32,686 bases of DNA from CAZDME01 sp964506785 [NCBI: uncultured bacterium] (GCA_964506785.1 CAZDME010000008.1:1-32686), one strand, 5' to 3'. Positions 21,350-31,585 are shown, counted from the first letter of the stretch. Notes: a model not told the origin generated them from the letters alone. Translations and numbers: made by a program.

Positions 21350-22936
21350 TTAACAGGGATTTTTGAGAGAACCTTTCTCTTTTTCCTTAATCAGCTTATA
21401 TTCAATACTGTCAATTAAGGCTTCACAGCTGGCTTCGATAATATTTTCGGAAACACCCACTGTGGACCAAAAAACCTCCTGGTCAGTCGATTCAATCAAT
21501 ACTCTAACCTTAGCAGCTGTTCCTGCCTTGGCGTCCAAAACTCTAACTTTAAAATCAGTCAGATGCATCCCTTCTAAACTGGGGAAAAATTTCTCCAAAG
21601 CCTTCCGCAAAGCGCTATCCAGGGCATTTACCGGCCCATCACCTTGAGCCTTAGTTATCTCTTTTTTCCCCTTAACCCTCAATGTGATTGTTGCTTCAGA
21701 AAGCAGCCCTCCGCCCTGATTGACTACTTTGACCTCAAAACCCTCCAGTTTAAAAAAAGGCTGATACTTTCCCATGGCTTTTTTGAGCAATAATTCAAGC
21801 GAAGCCTCAGCCGCCTCAAACTGATAACCTTGATATTCTAAGTTTTTTACCCTGTCTAAAATCTCCTGGGTCTCTGGTGTTTCTTTAGTCAAATCTAAAT
21901 TTAACTCTCTGGCTTTGACAAGGATATTGCTCTTTCCGGAAAGTTCGGAAACTAAAATTCTGCGGCGATTACCCACTAAACCGGGGTTGATATGTTCAAA
22001 AGAACGCGGATTTTTTTTTACCGCATCTACATGCGTCCCTCCCTTATGAGCAAAGGCGCTGTCACCCACATAAGGTTGATTCTCTACAGGGATAAGATTG
22101 GCTACCTCGTTGACAAAACGGGAAACTTCCCGGAGGTGCCGCAATTTTTCATCGTTCAGGCAGTCAACACCTAACTTCAACTTTAAATTGGGAATAATCA
22201 CACAGAGATCGGCATTCCCGCAGCGCTCTCCACAGCCATTAATTGTTCCCTGTACCTGAGTTACTCCTGCCTCGACGGCTGCCAGGCTGTTGGCTATGGC
22301 CATACCGTTATCATTATGAACGTGAATACCTAAAGGGACTTTAGTCATCTTCTTCACTCTGCTGACAATCCTTCGAATCTCCCCCGCTAAACTGCCGCCG
22401 TTAGTATCACAGAGAACCAGCCAATCAGCTCCGGCAGCCTCAGCCTTTTTTAAAGAACTTAGGGCATATTCTTCATTGTCTTTGTATCCGTCAAAAAAAT
22501 GTTCGGCATCATAAATAACCTCACGGCCATTCTTCTTTAAAAAAGCGATAGAATCATAAATCATCGAAAGATTTTCTTCTAAAGTAGTCTTAATCACCTC
22601 TTTAACATGTAAAATCCAACTCTTCCCAAAAATGGCAACCGCCGGGGTCTCTGCCTCCAGGGCTTTTTTTAAATTCCTGTCTTTTTCAGAAGTAATATTC
22701 GTCCTTCGGGTGCTGGTAAAAGCAACCAGCTTAGTATTTTCAAAAGATAACTTCTTGGCTTCCTTGAAAAAATCAATATCCTTGAGGTTGGAACCGGGCC
22801 AGCCTCCTTCGACGTAGTCAATCCCGAACTCGTCGAGTTTTTTCAGAATTCGAAGTTTATCCTTGACCGAAAAGGAAATTCCTTCGCTCTGGGCCCCATC
22901 GCGAAGAGTAGTGTCGTAAAGTTTAACTTTATTCAT
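21350..22936 (-). CDS. cimA: (R)-citramalate synthase
   Basis: CimA condenses pyruvate and acetyl-CoA to citramalate, giving 2-oxobutyrate for isoleucine without threonine deaminase. The 528-residue protein has the isopropylmalate-synthase fold: [18 protein letters not shown] (6-23), the metal site [10 protein letters not shown], and [15 protein letters not shown]-terminal LeuA allosteric dimer domain (about 380-520) shows [20 protein letters not shown]. Length and the '[10 protein letters not shown]' block favour CimA over LeuA or homocitrate synthase. It follows lysC by 4 nt. The shared operon puts isoleucine precursor synthesis alongside threonine synthesis. Confidence 0.92.
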   Translation of the reverse strand: MNKVKLYDTTLRDGAQSEGISFSVKDKLRILKKLDEFGIDYVEGGWPGSNLKDIDFFKEAKKLSFENTKLVAFTSTRRTNITSEKDRNLKKALEAETPAVAIFGKSWILHVKEVIKTTLEENLSMIYDSIAFLKKNGREVIYDAEHFFDGYKDNEEYALSSLKKAEAAGADWLVLCDTNGGSLAGEIRRIVSRVKKMTKVPLGIHVHNDNGMAIANSLAAVEAGVTQVQGTINGCGERCGNADLCVIIPNLKLKLGVDCLNDEKLRHLREVSRFVNEVANLIPVENQPYVGDSAFAHKGGTHVDAVKKNPRSFEHINPGLVGNRRRILVSELSGKSNILVKARELNLDLTKETPETQEILDRVKNLEYQGYQFEAAEASLELLLKKAMGKYQPFFKLEGFEVKVVNQGGGLLSEATITLRVKGKKEITKAQGDGPVNALDSALRKALEKFFPSLEGMHLTDFKVRVLDAKAGTAAKVRVLIESTDQEVFWSTVGVSENIIEASCEALIDSIEYKLIKEKEKGSLKNPC

Positions 22937-22940
22937 CTCT

Positions 22941-24185
22941 CTATTTTCCTAAATTGAATTTTCGATGTATTGACTGAACTGCCTTTTTTAACTCCCTTTC
23001 CCTGATTACACAAGAAATCTTTATTTCTGAAGTGCTGATCATCTCTATGTTAATCTTTTTGTCCGCCAGAGCTTTAAACATTTTCGCGGCCACTCCGGCA
23101 TGGGTACGCATCCCTACTCCGACCAAAGAAATTTTGGCTATTTTGTCGTCGGCAATCACCTGTTTCGCCTTAAGACGCTGTTTAACCTTTCTCATCACCT
23201 CTAAGGTCTTTTTTAAATCATCGCAGGATACGGTAAAGGAAATACTATTTTTCCCATTCTTACTGGCGCTTTGGATAATCATGTCGATATTAATATTTTT
23301 CTCGGTTAAAGCGCCAAACACATAAGCAGCAACCCCTGGCCGATCCGGAAGGTCAACAATTGAAATTTTCGCCTGATTCTTATCATAGGTAACACCGCTA
23401 ATAACCACCTTTTCCAGCATCTTCTTTTCTCCTCCTATTAAAGTCCCCGGCCGGTTAATTTTTAAACTGGAACGAACATGAATAGGCACATTATACTTTT
23501 GGGCGAAACCTAAAGAGCGAGCCTGCATCACCTGCGCTCCGGAACTGGCCATTTCTAACATCTCTTCATAAGAAATCCGTGGAAGTTTTTTTGCCCCGGG
23601 CACAATTCGGGGGTCAGCGGTAAAAACCCCATCGACATCAGTAAAGATTTCACAACATTCGGCCTTAAGGACCGCGGTTAAAGCCACCGCGGTTAAATCT
23701 GAACCACCTCGTCCTAATGTGGTAATATCCTTTTTACTCTCGCCCTGGAACCCGGCCACAACAACGATATAATCTTCATCGAGAAGCTTCCTTATCCTCT
23801 CGGTATTTATCTTCTTGATTTTGGCTTTGGTATGAGATCTATCAGTCACGATACCCAACTGATGTCCGGTTAAAGAAATTGCCTTGGCCCCCAAATCATG
23901 CAGGGCCACGGTTAATAAAGAAATAGAGATTTGTTCACCGGTTGAAAGCAGCATATCCAATTCCCGGGACGAAGGGATGGAATTACCCGCGGTGACTAAA
24001 GCCGCTGAATATAAATGATCGGTCATTTTCCCCGGTGCGGAAACAACTACCGCTACTTTATAGCCCTTTTTGCGGGTCGAGATAATCTTCCGGGCCACCT
24101 TTTTTATTCTCTGAGGATTAGGATTAGTCAGAGAATCAATATCCATCGACGACCCGCCGAATTTCTGAACAATCACTTTCATCAA
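22941..24185 (-). CDS. lysC: Aspartate kinase
   Basis: LysC phosphorylates aspartate, the first step toward lysine, methionine and threonine. The 414-residue protein has QKFGGSSM (8-15), the Ser/Thr/Asp block [14 protein letters not shown], and two ACT domains at the C-terminus (about 265-340 and 345-414), the usual sites of lysine or threonine feedback. Its start is 7 nt after the apgM-like stop and its stop is 4 nt before cimA. Confidence 0.95.
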   Translation of the reverse strand: MMKVIVQKFGGSSMDIDSLTNPNPQRIKKVARKIISTRKKGYKVAVVVSAPGKMTDHLYSAALVTAGNSIPSSRELDMLLSTGEQISISLLTVALHDLGAKAISLTGHQLGIVTDRSHTKAKIKKINTERIRKLLDEDYIVVVAGFQGESKKDITTLGRGGSDLTAVALTAVLKAECCEIFTDVDGVFTADPRIVPGAKKLPRISYEEMLEMASSGAQVMQARSLGFAQKYNVPIHVRSSLKINRPGTLIGGEKKMLEKVVISGVTYDKNQAKISIVDLPDRPGVAAYVFGALTEKNINIDMIIQSASKNGKNSISFTVSCDDLKKTLEVMRKVKQRLKAKQVIADDKIAKISLVGVGMRTHAGVAAKMFKALADKKINIEMISTSEIKISCVIRERELKKAVQSIHRKFNLGK

Positions 24186-24192
24186 TATCCCT

Positions 24193-25473
24193 CTATCGGC
24201 GTTTTAAGGTGACAAAATAAGACATCAGATTATACCCCTTATTAAAGCGGATACGGCTAAGGTGAGCCTGCCTTTCTGAAAAAGCTTGAAAATTGTTTTT
24301 CTTCACCCCGTCTCCCCAGATAACAAAAGGCACGGCATCCCGGGTATGGGTCCTGAGGGCAATTGGGGTGGGATGATCGGGTAAAACCATAATCCGGGAA
24401 TGACGAAACTTTCCCAGGCCGGCTAAGATTTTTCCCAATAGCCTCCGGTCAAAATCCTCGATGGTTTTTATTTTGGCTACAATATCTCCATTATGCCCGG
24501 CTTCATCCGGGGCTTCAACATGAACAAGAACAAAATCAGTTTTGACAAGACCGTTTAAAGCTGCCTCAGCTTTACCTTCATAATTGGTATTGTAATAACC
24601 GGTGGCTCCGGGCACGTTAATTACCTTAAGGCCGAGAAATTTAGCCAGACCTTTTATTAAATCTACCGCGGAAATTACCCCGCCTCGCAAGCTGTATTTT
24701 TCCCAGAAACTGGGAAGTTTCGGAGCTTGCCCCTGTCCCCAAAGCCAGATCATATTGGCTGGATTTTCACCCAAATCAATCCTCACCCGATTTATATCAT
24801 GATTCTCTAGAAGCTCTCGGGAACGCTCGGTAATTTTTCTGATTATAGCCGCGTTTTCCCCTTGAGGCAAAAATTCTTTATAGGGCTGATTTAAAATATC
24901 ATGGGGCGGATAACATTTTATTTTTTCGATAGCATTTTTTTCTTTTTTAATTTTTTTAAAAATTTTATCCTTTAGCAATCTTTCCTGATTAGGAGAATCT
25001 TCCTCAAAAACCCTCCTTTTGATAATCATTAGATTTCGGTAGCTCACCCCGGGGTAAAAACGGATATCTTTGCTTCCTAAATTTTTATTAATCATCTTAA
25101 TTAAAATCTGCGCTTCTTGGTCCTGAATATGACCGCCGCTATAATCAGTCAAAAATTCATGGTCAACGGTGACCAAATTACAGCGAAAAGCTAATTCTTC
25201 ATCACTTAACTTTATCCCATGACTGGCCGCCTCCAGTGGCCCCCGGCCGCTATAATACTTAACTGGATTATATCCCAAGAGAGAAAGAGTAGCCACATCG
25301 CTTCCGGGTGTCATTCTCGCTGGAACATTCTTTGAGGTCCCAATCTGTCCTTCCCGGGCAAGTTTATCCAGGTTAGGCGTTTTCGCTACCTCAAGCGGCG
25401 TTTTGGAATTTAGCGCCTTCAAAGGATAATCAGCCATCCCATCTGGAATAAGAACCACAAATTTAGTTTTCAT
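24193..25473 (-). CDS. ApgM-type cofactor-independent phosphoglycerate mutase family protein (possible homoserine kinase substitute)
   Basis: The 426-residue alkaline-phosphatase-superfamily protein shows PDGMADYPL (10-18), KTPNLDKLAREG, MTPGSDVATLSLLGY with the nucleophile Ser, SGRGPLEAAS, HVEAPDEAGHNGD and LPDHPTPIALRTHT. These are metal-binding blocks of the archaeal-type ApgM family. By sequence it could interconvert 2- and 3-phosphoglycerate. Its position, four bases after thrC and seven before lysC in a cluster with no thrB, supports the published prediction that such proteins act as a homoserine kinase analogue. Sequence alone cannot decide between the two. Confidence 0.9.
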   Translation of the reverse strand: MKTKFVVLIPDGMADYPLKALNSKTPLEVAKTPNLDKLAREGQIGTSKNVPARMTPGSDVATLSLLGYNPVKYYSGRGPLEAASHGIKLSDEELAFRCNLVTVDHEFLTDYSGGHIQDQEAQILIKMINKNLGSKDIRFYPGVSYRNLMIIKRRVFEEDSPNQERLLKDKIFKKIKKEKNAIEKIKCYPPHDILNQPYKEFLPQGENAAIIRKITERSRELLENHDINRVRIDLGENPANMIWLWGQGQAPKLPSFWEKYSLRGGVISAVDLIKGLAKFLGLKVINVPGATGYYNTNYEGKAEAALNGLVKTDFVLVHVEAPDEAGHNGDIVAKIKTIEDFDRRLLGKILAGLGKFRHSRIMVLPDHPTPIALRTHTRDAVPFVIWGDGVKKNNFQAFSERQAHLSRIRFNKGYNLMSYFVTLKRR

Positions 25474-25477
25474 CTCT

Positions 25478-26560
25478 CTATCCCTTAATTCCGATTTCTT
25501 TCATTACTGCTTTTAACCGAGCCGGGATAACCCTGGGCTGCTCAACAGTTTTTATCGCCCGGTCCGGATCCTTCAAGCCGTGTCCGGTTAGAATACAGAC
25601 AACCACTGGCTTTCTGCCCAAACGAACGGCCTCCTTCTTAAAATATTGGCTCTTTTTTAATTTAATTACGCCGGCTAAAGAAGCCGCCGAAGCCGGTTCA
25701 ACAAAAATCCCTTCAAATTTGGCTAAAAGTTTATAAGCTTCAACAATCTCCTCGTCAGTAACTTTATCGATTAATCCAGCCGATTCATCACGAGCCGCTT
25801 CGGCCCGCTTCCAACTGGCCGGATTGCCGATTCTAATAGCCGTGGCAATCGTCTCTGGATTTTTAACTATCTTTCCTTCGACAATCGGAGCCGCACCCGA
25901 GGCTTGAAAACCTAACATTTTAGGCAGCCCTTTTATTTTACCCTTCTTACGGTACTGTTTATACCCCATCCAGTAAGCAGTAATGTTTCCCGCATTACCC
26001 ACCGGTATAGCTTGAAAATCAGGCTCCGTTTTTAAGTGGTCGCAAATTTCGAAAGCAGCCGTTTTCTGTCCTTCAATTCGATTAGGATTAAGAGAATTTA
26101 CCAAAGTTATCGGATATCTTTCGGTAATTTCCCTCACCAGCGAGAGAGCTTCGTCAAAATTACCCTCAATGGCTAAAACCTGAGCCCCATGGATCAAGGC
26201 TTGGGCAAGCTTCCCCAAAGCAATGGCCCCTTTAGGAATCAAAACGATGCATTTCATTTCCGCTTGAGCCGCATAGGCGGCTGCCGATGCCGAAGTATTG
26301 CCGGTCGAAGCGCAAATTACCGCTTGTCTTCCCTCTTCTTTCGCTTTAGAAATAGCTACCGTCATCCCCCGGTCTTTAAATGAACCGGTGGGGTTTAATC
26401 CTTCGTATTTAAGATAAAGATTAATCTCCCCTTCTAAATATTGAGATAATTTGCCCGCTGGTATAAGCGGCGTATTTCCCTCCTGCAAAGTAATAACAGG
26501 GGTTTTTTCGGTAATCGGCAAAAACTCTTTATAATGTTTAATCACCCCTGGCCAAAGCAT
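25478..26560 (-). CDS. thrC: Threonine synthase
   Basis: ThrC turns O-phosphohomoserine into threonine with pyridoxal phosphate. The 360-residue protein has [11 protein letters not shown], the PLP-lysine block [26 protein letters not shown] and the phosphate-binding region [13 protein letters not shown] chose the ATG at 26560 (protein starts MLWPGVI) because AGGAGA lies 7 nt upstream; a GTG at 26578 lacks one. It is followed by the apgM-like gene after 4 nt. Confidence 0.95.
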   Translation of the reverse strand: MLWPGVIKHYKEFLPITEKTPVITLQEGNTPLIPAGKLSQYLEGEINLYLKYEGLNPTGSFKDRGMTVAISKAKEEGRQAVICASTGNTSASAAAYAAQAEMKCIVLIPKGAIALGKLAQALIHGAQVLAIEGNFDEALSLVREITERYPITLVNSLNPNRIEGQKTAAFEICDHLKTEPDFQAIPVGNAGNITAYWMGYKQYRKKGKIKGLPKMLGFQASGAAPIVEGKIVKNPETIATAIRIGNPASWKRAEAARDESAGLIDKVTDEEIVEAYKLLAKFEGIFVEPASAASLAGVIKLKKSQYFKKEAVRLGRKPVVVCILTGHGLKDPDRAIKTVEQPRVIPARLKAVMKEIGIKG

Positions 26561-26639
26561 TCTATCTCTCCTACGCACACCACCTTACAGATTTTACCTG
26601 CAACTTCATCATACTTAGCAATTAACATCTTCTGTTTTA

Positions 26640-26720
26640 TGTGTTATGTGTAAAGTGTTATGTATTTTTGAAAAAATATTCAAATTTTTCATTACACATT
26701 TCACATTACACATCACACAA
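26640..26720. repeat. Long imperfect palindrome between the pilin-like gene and thrC
   Basis: The arms are made of repeated TGTGTTATGTGT-like units (26640-26665) and matching ACACATTACACATCACACA-like units (26691-26720), around an AT-rich centre that is itself partly palindromic. It starts just after the pilin stop and would form a long hairpin. It has no coding sense and lacks the CCCCGTTAG ends. It could act as a partial terminator or mRNA-stabilising hairpin. Confidence 0.65.
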
Positions 26721-26724
26721 TCTT

Positions 26725-27159
26725 TTAGTACGGCAATTCATGGTCATCAAACAAATCTTCGCTATCATTAGTACCTATACTGCAGGTTGGGTTTTCACTT
26801 ACTGTTCCCAGGGTATATTCTCCTTCGGACGGACAAACCGGCGCTATCTTTATAAAATCTGACACTAAATCTGACATATAAACCTCTGTGGCCAATCCTG
26901 CCCCGGATGACCAAGCCCAGCGCTCCTTGGCCGTTTCCATTTGTCTAAGCTTGGCTACACAAAGTTTGGCACTGGCCTCTTCTCTCGCCCTCAAAAAATT
27001 AGGCAAAGCCACCGCAACAATTAAAGCAAGGATACAGACAACAATCATTGTTTCAACTAAAGTCAACCCCGCATCTAATGAAGGGGGGTTCTTGCTTTTC
27101 AATCTTTTACCATCCAGATGGATAAGAAATCTGCCCTTTACTTTTGACATTTTTATCAT
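26725..27159 (-). CDS. Type IV pilin / pseudopilin-like protein
   Basis: The 144-residue protein has a long basic leader (about 31 residues), a prepilin-peptidase site (AGLTLVE, with Glu at mature position 5) and the hydrophobic helix TMIVVCILALIVAVALPNFL. A small globular domain with two cysteines follows (CPSEGEYTLG and PTCSIG). It would be processed by PilD and assembled into a pilus or a type II secretion pseudopilus. No assembly genes are nearby. It lies alone between hom and thrC, 37 nt after hom and followed by a long palindrome, so it looks inserted into an amino-acid operon. Confidence 0.88.
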   Translation of the reverse strand: MIKMSKVKGRFLIHLDGKRLKSKNPPSLDAGLTLVETMIVVCILALIVAVALPNFLRAREEASAKLCVAKLRQMETAKERWAWSSGAGLATEVYMSDLVSDFIKIAPVCPSEGEYTLGTVSENPTCSIGTNDSEDLFDDHELPY

Positions 27160-27196
27160 CTGCTCTTTTTAAAAAATAGGGCTATCCGGTATTTTT

Positions 27197-28495
27197 TTAA
27201 ATTTCCTCTACTCGGATAGAAACTGTTTTACCTTTAACCACATTAAGCTTATTTATTGCTTCTAAGGCCTGCCGCATATTTTCTTCAAAAGCCTGATGAG
27301 TCATCATCACAATTGGAACCGTCCGCCCCTCTCTTCTTTCCTTTTGCATCACTGAGGCAATACTAATATTTTTTTCACCCAAAATTCGGGAAATTTTAGA
27401 CAAGACTCCGGGTTTATCCAGGGTACTAAACCGGATGTAATAACGTAATTTCAATTTGTCTATACTGGTTGCTGTTTTAGAAGGTAAATTATAGAAAAAA
27501 GAGTTGGCTTTCCTATCTTTTCCGAAAGCCAGGGTTTTAGCAATACTGCAAATATCACTGACTACCGAACTGGCTGTCGGCAGTTGTCCGGCTCCGGCCC
27601 CATAAAAAATAAGTTCGCCGACCTTATCTCCTTTAAGGGAAACGGCATTAAAAATTTGTTTTACCGAAGAAAGAAGATGCCCAGCCGATAATAAGACCGG
27701 ATGAACCCGGGCTTCAATCTGGCTGCCTTTTTGTTTGGCAATGGCTAAAAGTTTAATCACGTACCCCAGCTCCCGGGCATACTGGATATCTTTTGGGGTA
27801 ATGAAATCAATCCCCTCAACATAAATATCGTCTAAACTAATGAAACTCCCAAAAATTAATGAAGCCAGAATTACTAACTTATGAGCCGAATCTAACCCGC
27901 TGATATCTAATGAGGGGTCAGCTTCGGCATATCCCTGTCTTTTTGCCTCCTCTAAGGCTTCGGCGAAGGAATACTTTTTTTCCTCCATCTGGGTAAGGAT
28001 ATAATTAGAAGTGCCGTTAATTATTCCCTCCAATTTTTCAATCCTGTTCGCCAGCAGACCTTCTTTGATAGAGAGGACTAAAGGGATCCCTCCGGCGACA
28101 CTGGCTTCAAAACCAATCTCGGCATTATTTTCCCCGGCTAATCTGAAAATTTCTTTTCCATGCTTCGCCAATAAGGCTTTATTGGCGGTTACGACCGCTT
28201 TCCCCTTTTTCAAAGCAGTCGTTATATATTGCTGGGCAGGCTTTTCTCCTCCGATTAATTCGACGACAATATCTATCTCGGGATCAGAAAGCACCTTTTG
28301 AACATCCCGGCTTAAGATTTTTTTATCAACCTTAACCGGCCTTTCCCTTTTCAGGTTTATATCCACGATAGACTTCAGGCAAATATCGGCGCCTGCTCTT
28401 TTCGAAAGATATTTCTGCCTTTCCTGCAGAATTTTTACCACACCGACTCCAACTGTCCCCCAGCCGATTAAACCGATGTTGATTTTTTTCTTCAT
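27197..28495 (-). CDS. hom: Homoserine dehydrogenase
   Basis: Hom reduces aspartate semialdehyde to homoserine, the branch point to threonine and methionine. The 432-residue protein has the nucleotide-binding [13 protein letters not shown] (7-19), [43 protein letters not shown], and a C-terminal ACT domain (about 350-432, [15 protein letters not shown]) for feedback by threonine. I use the ATG at 28495 with GGGAGAG upstream; a longer TTG-started form would run back into tRNA-Pro. Confidence 0.95.
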   Translation of the reverse strand: MKKKINIGLIGWGTVGVGVVKILQERQKYLSKRAGADICLKSIVDINLKRERPVKVDKKILSRDVQKVLSDPEIDIVVELIGGEKPAQQYITTALKKGKAVVTANKALLAKHGKEIFRLAGENNAEIGFEASVAGGIPLVLSIKEGLLANRIEKLEGIINGTSNYILTQMEEKKYSFAEALEEAKRQGYAEADPSLDISGLDSAHKLVILASLIFGSFISLDDIYVEGIDFITPKDIQYARELGYVIKLLAIAKQKGSQIEARVHPVLLSAGHLLSSVKQIFNAVSLKGDKVGELIFYGAGAGQLPTASSVVSDICSIAKTLAFGKDRKANSFFYNLPSKTATSIDKLKLRYYIRFSTLDKPGVLSKISRILGEKNISIASVMQKERREGRTVPIVMMTHQAFEENMRQALEAINKLNVVKGKTVSIRVEEI

Positions 28496-28516
28496 CTTCT
28501 CTCCCGTTTTAAAAAC

Positions 28517-28528
28517 AGACAGCTGTCT
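28517..28528. repeat. Short perfect palindrome between tRNA-Pro and hom
   Basis: AGACAGCTGTCT is flanked by runs of A and T on both sides, so in RNA it is a small hairpin followed by GTTTTT on the minus strand. It could be a weak terminator after tRNA-Pro or a processing signal. The stem is short, so confidence is low. Confidence 0.35.
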
Positions 28529-28537
28529 AATTTTTTC

Positions 28538-28614
28538 TGGTCGGGGCGATCCGATTCGAACGGACGGCCTCTCCCACCCCAAAGGAGTGCGCTGCCAAGC
28601 TGCGCTACGCCCCG
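28538..28614 (-). tRNA. tRNA-Pro (anticodon GGG)
   Basis: This 77-nt cloverleaf has acceptor CGGGGCG/CGCCCCG, D arm GCGCAGCTTGGCAGCGC, anticodon arm CTCCT-TTGGGGT-GGGAG (anticodon GGG), T loop GTTCGAATC and encoded CCA. It starts 6 nt after the stop of the MerR-type gene, so it is likely cut from the lipid-operon transcript. Confidence 0.94.
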
Positions 28615-28620
28615 CTGTTT

Positions 28621-28977
28621 CTATTTTGCCGGCGATAACATCCCTTCAATAAATTTCAATCCTCTTCTTACCCGCAAGAGCAAACTCTTATAGTCGCTAT
28701 CTCCCCCCTCCTTCTCATTCCTGTTTCCTTGAGCTATCTTCTTCTTTGCTCCGGCTAAACTATAGAGTTCGTCATATAAATACCCTTTAATCCTTAAAAA
28801 TTTCTCAAGCTCTCCCCGGTGATATTTCTGGGAGGGCCTTCTTTTCCTGCCTTTTTTTCTAACCTTAAACTCTTTATCCCAGTATCTGAGGACATAAGGT
28901 TTTACCTCTAAAAATTGACTTGCTTCTCCTAAGGTATAATATAGCTTTTTAGGTAAATTTTTCTCTATTTTTCTCAT
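28621..28977 (-). CDS. MerR-family-like HTH regulator
   Basis: The 118-residue protein has a MerR-type winged helix at the N-terminus ([20 protein letters not shown] at 14-33, then a [20 protein letters not shown] wing). A short helical region follows, with no metal-binding cysteines or large effector domain. It may be a simple DNA-binding member rather than a metal sensor. Its start overlaps the gpsA stop (ATGA), which links it to the phospholipid genes; what it controls is not visible. Confidence 0.82.
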   Translation of the reverse strand: MRKIEKNLPKKLYYTLGEASQFLEVKPYVLRYWDKEFKVRKKGRKRRPSQKYHRGELEKFLRIKGYLYDELYSLAGAKKKIAQGNRNEKEGGDSDYKSLLLRVRRGLKFIEGMLSPAK

Positions 28978-29978
28978 TCTTTTTCCGGCTTAGCCCGGCG
29001 GGTCATTAAATCTTTAACCGCCTGCCGCGGAGACTTCCCTTCAAAAAGCACCGCTTGAACTTCGGCGGTTATCGGCATTTCGATTCCTAACTTCCGGGAA
29101 AGTTCATAAGCTGCCCGGCTGGTATTTACTCCTTCAACAACCATCTCTGTCCCGGCCAGAACCTGCTTAAGAGTTTTCCCCTGCCCTATTTCTTCTCCAA
29201 GCCGCCGGTTACGGCTGTAGGGACTGATGCAGGTAGCAATCAAATCTCCGATGCCGGAAAGCCCGTTAAAGGTGGCTGAAGCAGCTCCTAAAGCTACCCC
29301 CAGTTTTCTTATCTCCACTATTCCCCGGGTTAAAAGAGCCGCTTTGGTATTGTCTCCAAATCCCAATCCGTCAGATATTCCCGCCGCCAGGGCCACAATA
29401 TTCTTAAGGGCTCCTCCTAATTCGACACCGGTCATATCTGAACTGGTATAAACCCGGAACTTTTCCGTCATAAAAAGTCTTTGAACAATTTCGGCGCACT
29501 CTAAAGATTGAGAAGCGGCCACTACCGAAGTAGGAATTTCCCGGCTAACCTCTTCGGCATGGCTTGGCCCGGATAAGACGGCCAAATTCCCCTTGCCTAA
29601 TTTCTCCTGAATAATCTCGCTTAATCTTTTCTTGCTATCTAAGTTTAATCCCTTGGAAACAGAAACTAAGAAAATACCCTTTTCTAACTTTTCCTGAACC
29701 AGCCTTTGAGAAATTTCTTCTACCGCAAATGAAGGCACGGCAATAACAATAACTTCAGCTCCATCTAAAGATAATCGGATGTCGGAGTGAATCGAAATAT
29801 CCTGCGGGATTTTTATTCCGGGAAGAAATTTCGGATTTTCTCTTTTTTCGTTTAGAACTTTAGCGTAATCGCTGAATTTCTCCCAGAGCGAAACCTTATT
29901 TCCCTTTTTATGAAGAAGAATTGCCAGGGTAGTTCCCCAGCCGCCGGCTCCTAAAACACAAATTTTATATTTAGCCAC
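28974..29978 (-). CDS. gpsA: NAD(P)H-dependent glycerol-3-phosphate dehydrogenase
   Basis: GpsA reduces dihydroxyacetone phosphate to sn-glycerol-3-phosphate, the backbone for phospholipids. The 334-residue protein has VLGAGGWGTTLA (8-19), ENPKFLPGI, SGPSHAEEV, and the catalytic Lys block ALKNIVALAAGISDGLGFGD. It overlaps plsY by 8 nt upstream and the MerR-like gene by 4 nt downstream. Confidence 0.97.
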   Translation of the reverse strand: MAKYKICVLGAGGWGTTLAILLHKKGNKVSLWEKFSDYAKVLNEKRENPKFLPGIKIPQDISIHSDIRLSLDGAEVIVIAVPSFAVEEISQRLVQEKLEKGIFLVSVSKGLNLDSKKRLSEIIQEKLGKGNLAVLSGPSHAEEVSREIPTSVVAASQSLECAEIVQRLFMTEKFRVYTSSDMTGVELGGALKNIVALAAGISDGLGFGDNTKAALLTRGIVEIRKLGVALGAASATFNGLSGIGDLIATCISPYSRNRRLGEEIGQGKTLKQVLAGTEMVVEGVNTSRAAYELSRKLGIEMPITAEVQAVLFEGKSPRQAVKDLMTRRAKPEKE

Positions 29979-30627
29979 TTTTCGAAAAGGTGAGTTTCCT
30001 TTCTTGGTGCCGAAATAACCTTTTGATATTTTCCTGGTGCCGCCAAAGGATAAATATTCCTAAAATCAAACCGTATCCTATTAGGTGCTTGCCATCTAAC
30101 CAGGAAAAGTACAGCCAGATGAAAAAAGGCAAAGCTATCGCGGAAACGACTGAAGCCAGGGAAACATACCGGCTCAAAACCAGCACCAAAAACCAGACTA
30201 ACATTACTGATAGCGCCACCTGGGGAAAAAGGGCTAATAAAACTCCTAAGGTAGTCGCCACCCCTTTACCGCCCTTGAATTTAAGAAAAATAGGCCAATC
30301 ATGGCCGGTTACCGCGGCCAACCCAGTTAATAGAGATAAAGTTTCCAATTTGGGTAAATATCCGATTCCCCATGTCTGGAATCTGTACTTAGATAACCAG
30401 GCTACCAATAAAACCGCCAGGAAACCCTTAGCCATATCAATAATCAGTGTAATTAAGCCTGGTAAAAGCCCCAAAACACGCAGGGCATTGGTCGCTCCGA
30501 CATTACCGCTGCCGAGTTTACGAATATCCGTATGACTAAACAGTTTGCCAATAACATAGGCAGTGGGAAAAGCGCCGGCAAAATAGCCAAAAAGCGCCGC
30601 CAATAAAGCCGAAAAGGATACACTCAT
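29971..30627 (-). CDS. plsY: Acyl-phosphate:glycerol-3-phosphate acyltransferase PlsY
   Basis: PlsY puts the first acyl chain on glycerol-3-phosphate using acyl-phosphate. The 218-residue membrane protein has the family loops LGSGNVGATNALR (38-50) and FKGGKGVATTLG (about 116-127), with about five to seven membrane segments. No plsX is in the window. Its ATG overlaps the pgsA stop, and it overlaps gpsA, whose product is its substrate. Confidence 0.96.
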   Translation of the reverse strand: MSVSFSALLAALFGYFAGAFPTAYVIGKLFSHTDIRKLGSGNVGATNALRVLGLLPGLITLIIDMAKGFLAVLLVAWLSKYRFQTWGIGYLPKLETLSLLTGLAAVTGHDWPIFLKFKGGKGVATTLGVLLALFPQVALSVMLVWFLVLVLSRYVSLASVVSAIALPFFIWLYFSWLDGKHLIGYGLILGIFILWRHQENIKRLFRHQERKLTFSKSG

Positions 30628-31166
30628 TTATTTTCGTTCAGCAGTTTACTTCCCTGATAGATATAGTTGAGCCCGGAAAGAACAGTAAACAATACCGCCA
30701 GATACCAAAAAAGATAAGAAAATCCAAAATTTAAGAGGATACTGATTACTGTCGCCATTTGAAAAAAAGTAGTAATTTTCCCTAAATGACTGGGATGAAC
30801 ATCCAGATGCCCGGTAATAAATTGAATTACCACCGCTCCCAAAACAATAATTATATCCCGGCTAATCACGGTTATTACCACCCAGTCAGGTAAAACTACC
30901 GTTAGTTTCGACTGGCTTAACGAAATAAAAGCGGTAATCAAAAGAATCTTATCGGCTAAAGGGTCGAGGATACTCCCTAATTTTGTTTTTTCCCTTTTTG
31001 CCCGGGCAATTATTCCGTCGATAAAATCAGTCAACACCGCTGAACAAAAAATAAGTAAAGCGATTATTCTAAGGTGCTCTTCGCCCGGCCCGTAATAGAT
31101 GATACAGGTAAGGAAAAAAGGCACTAAAAGTATCCTTAAAACAGTGAGCTTATTGGCTAACCGCAT
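30624..31166 (-). CDS. pgsA: CDP-diacylglycerol-glycerol-3-phosphate 3-phosphatidyltransferase
   Basis: PgsA makes phosphatidylglycerol phosphate at the inner membrane. The 180-residue protein has the CDP-alcohol phosphotransferase motif DG(x2)AR(x8)G(x3)D(x3)D, seen as DGIIARAKRE then LGSILDPLADK, and four or more membrane segments. I use the ATG at 31166 (MRLANKLTVLRI, the usual family start); a TTG at 31187 would overlap the upstream gene. Phosphatidylglycerol is also the lipid donor for Lgt. Confidence 0.94.
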   Translation of the reverse strand: MRLANKLTVLRILLVPFFLTCIIYYGPGEEHLRIIALLIFCSAVLTDFIDGIIARAKREKTKLGSILDPLADKILLITAFISLSQSKLTVVLPDWVVITVISRDIIIVLGAVVIQFITGHLDVHPSHLGKITTFFQMATVISILLNFGFSYLFWYLAVLFTVLSGLNYIYQGSKLLNENK

Positions 31167-31170
31167 TTTT

Positions 31171-31581
31171 CTACCGATAAAAAGCAAGCACCTCTCTTAA
31201 TTTATTCCCATCTAATTCCAATTCAACCATAATCTTGTTGCCTGATAGATACTTCTTTCTTCTTACCCGGGCTTGCTGGATTAAATTAAGAACCTCAAGT
31301 TTTACCTGCGGTTTTTTTCTCATGATAGTGCCGACTCGACGCCAGGGGGTAATATACATATCTTCAATTTTCGCCATCAGGTTGAAAACGGCTTCATTAA
31401 AAGCCTCTTCGTCGGCTAAACGGCGCGCCTGTTCAGCATTATCCATTTGAAGATGAGCCACTGCTTCCCCTTGCGCCCTGATTTTTGAAGGGATAGCTTC
31501 CTTAAATGTATAAGCCAAAGGAATACAACCCTGCGTAAAAACAATCAGGAAAAAAAGTGATTTAAGTTTTAATTTATTCAC
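31171..31581 (-). CDS. LPP20-like lipoprotein, function unknown
   Basis: The 136-residue protein has a signal peptide ending in a lipobox-like FTQGC with Cys19 as the probable lipidated residue. The mature part has an Ala/Glu-rich helix (AEQARRLADEEAFNEAVFNL) and a C-terminal beta-like segment (NKIMVELELDGNKL), a pattern seen in LPP20-type lipoproteins. I cannot assign a role. It sits between a TPR gene (4 nt upstream) and pgsA (4 nt downstream). Confidence 0.7.
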   Translation of the reverse strand: MNKLKLKSLFFLIVFTQGCIPLAYTFKEAIPSKIRAQGEAVAHLQMDNAEQARRLADEEAFNEAVFNLMAKIEDMYITPWRRVGTIMRKKPQVKLEVLNLIQQARVRRKKYLSGNKIMVELELDGNKLREVLAFYR

Positions 31582-31585
31582 TGGT

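Noticed and set aside
26542-26628. A 28-codon open frame ahead of thrC (starts MLIAKYDEV) as a leader peptide
   Set aside because: It is not rich in Thr or Ile, has a weak ribosome binding site, overlaps thrC, and there is no attenuator hairpin with a T run.
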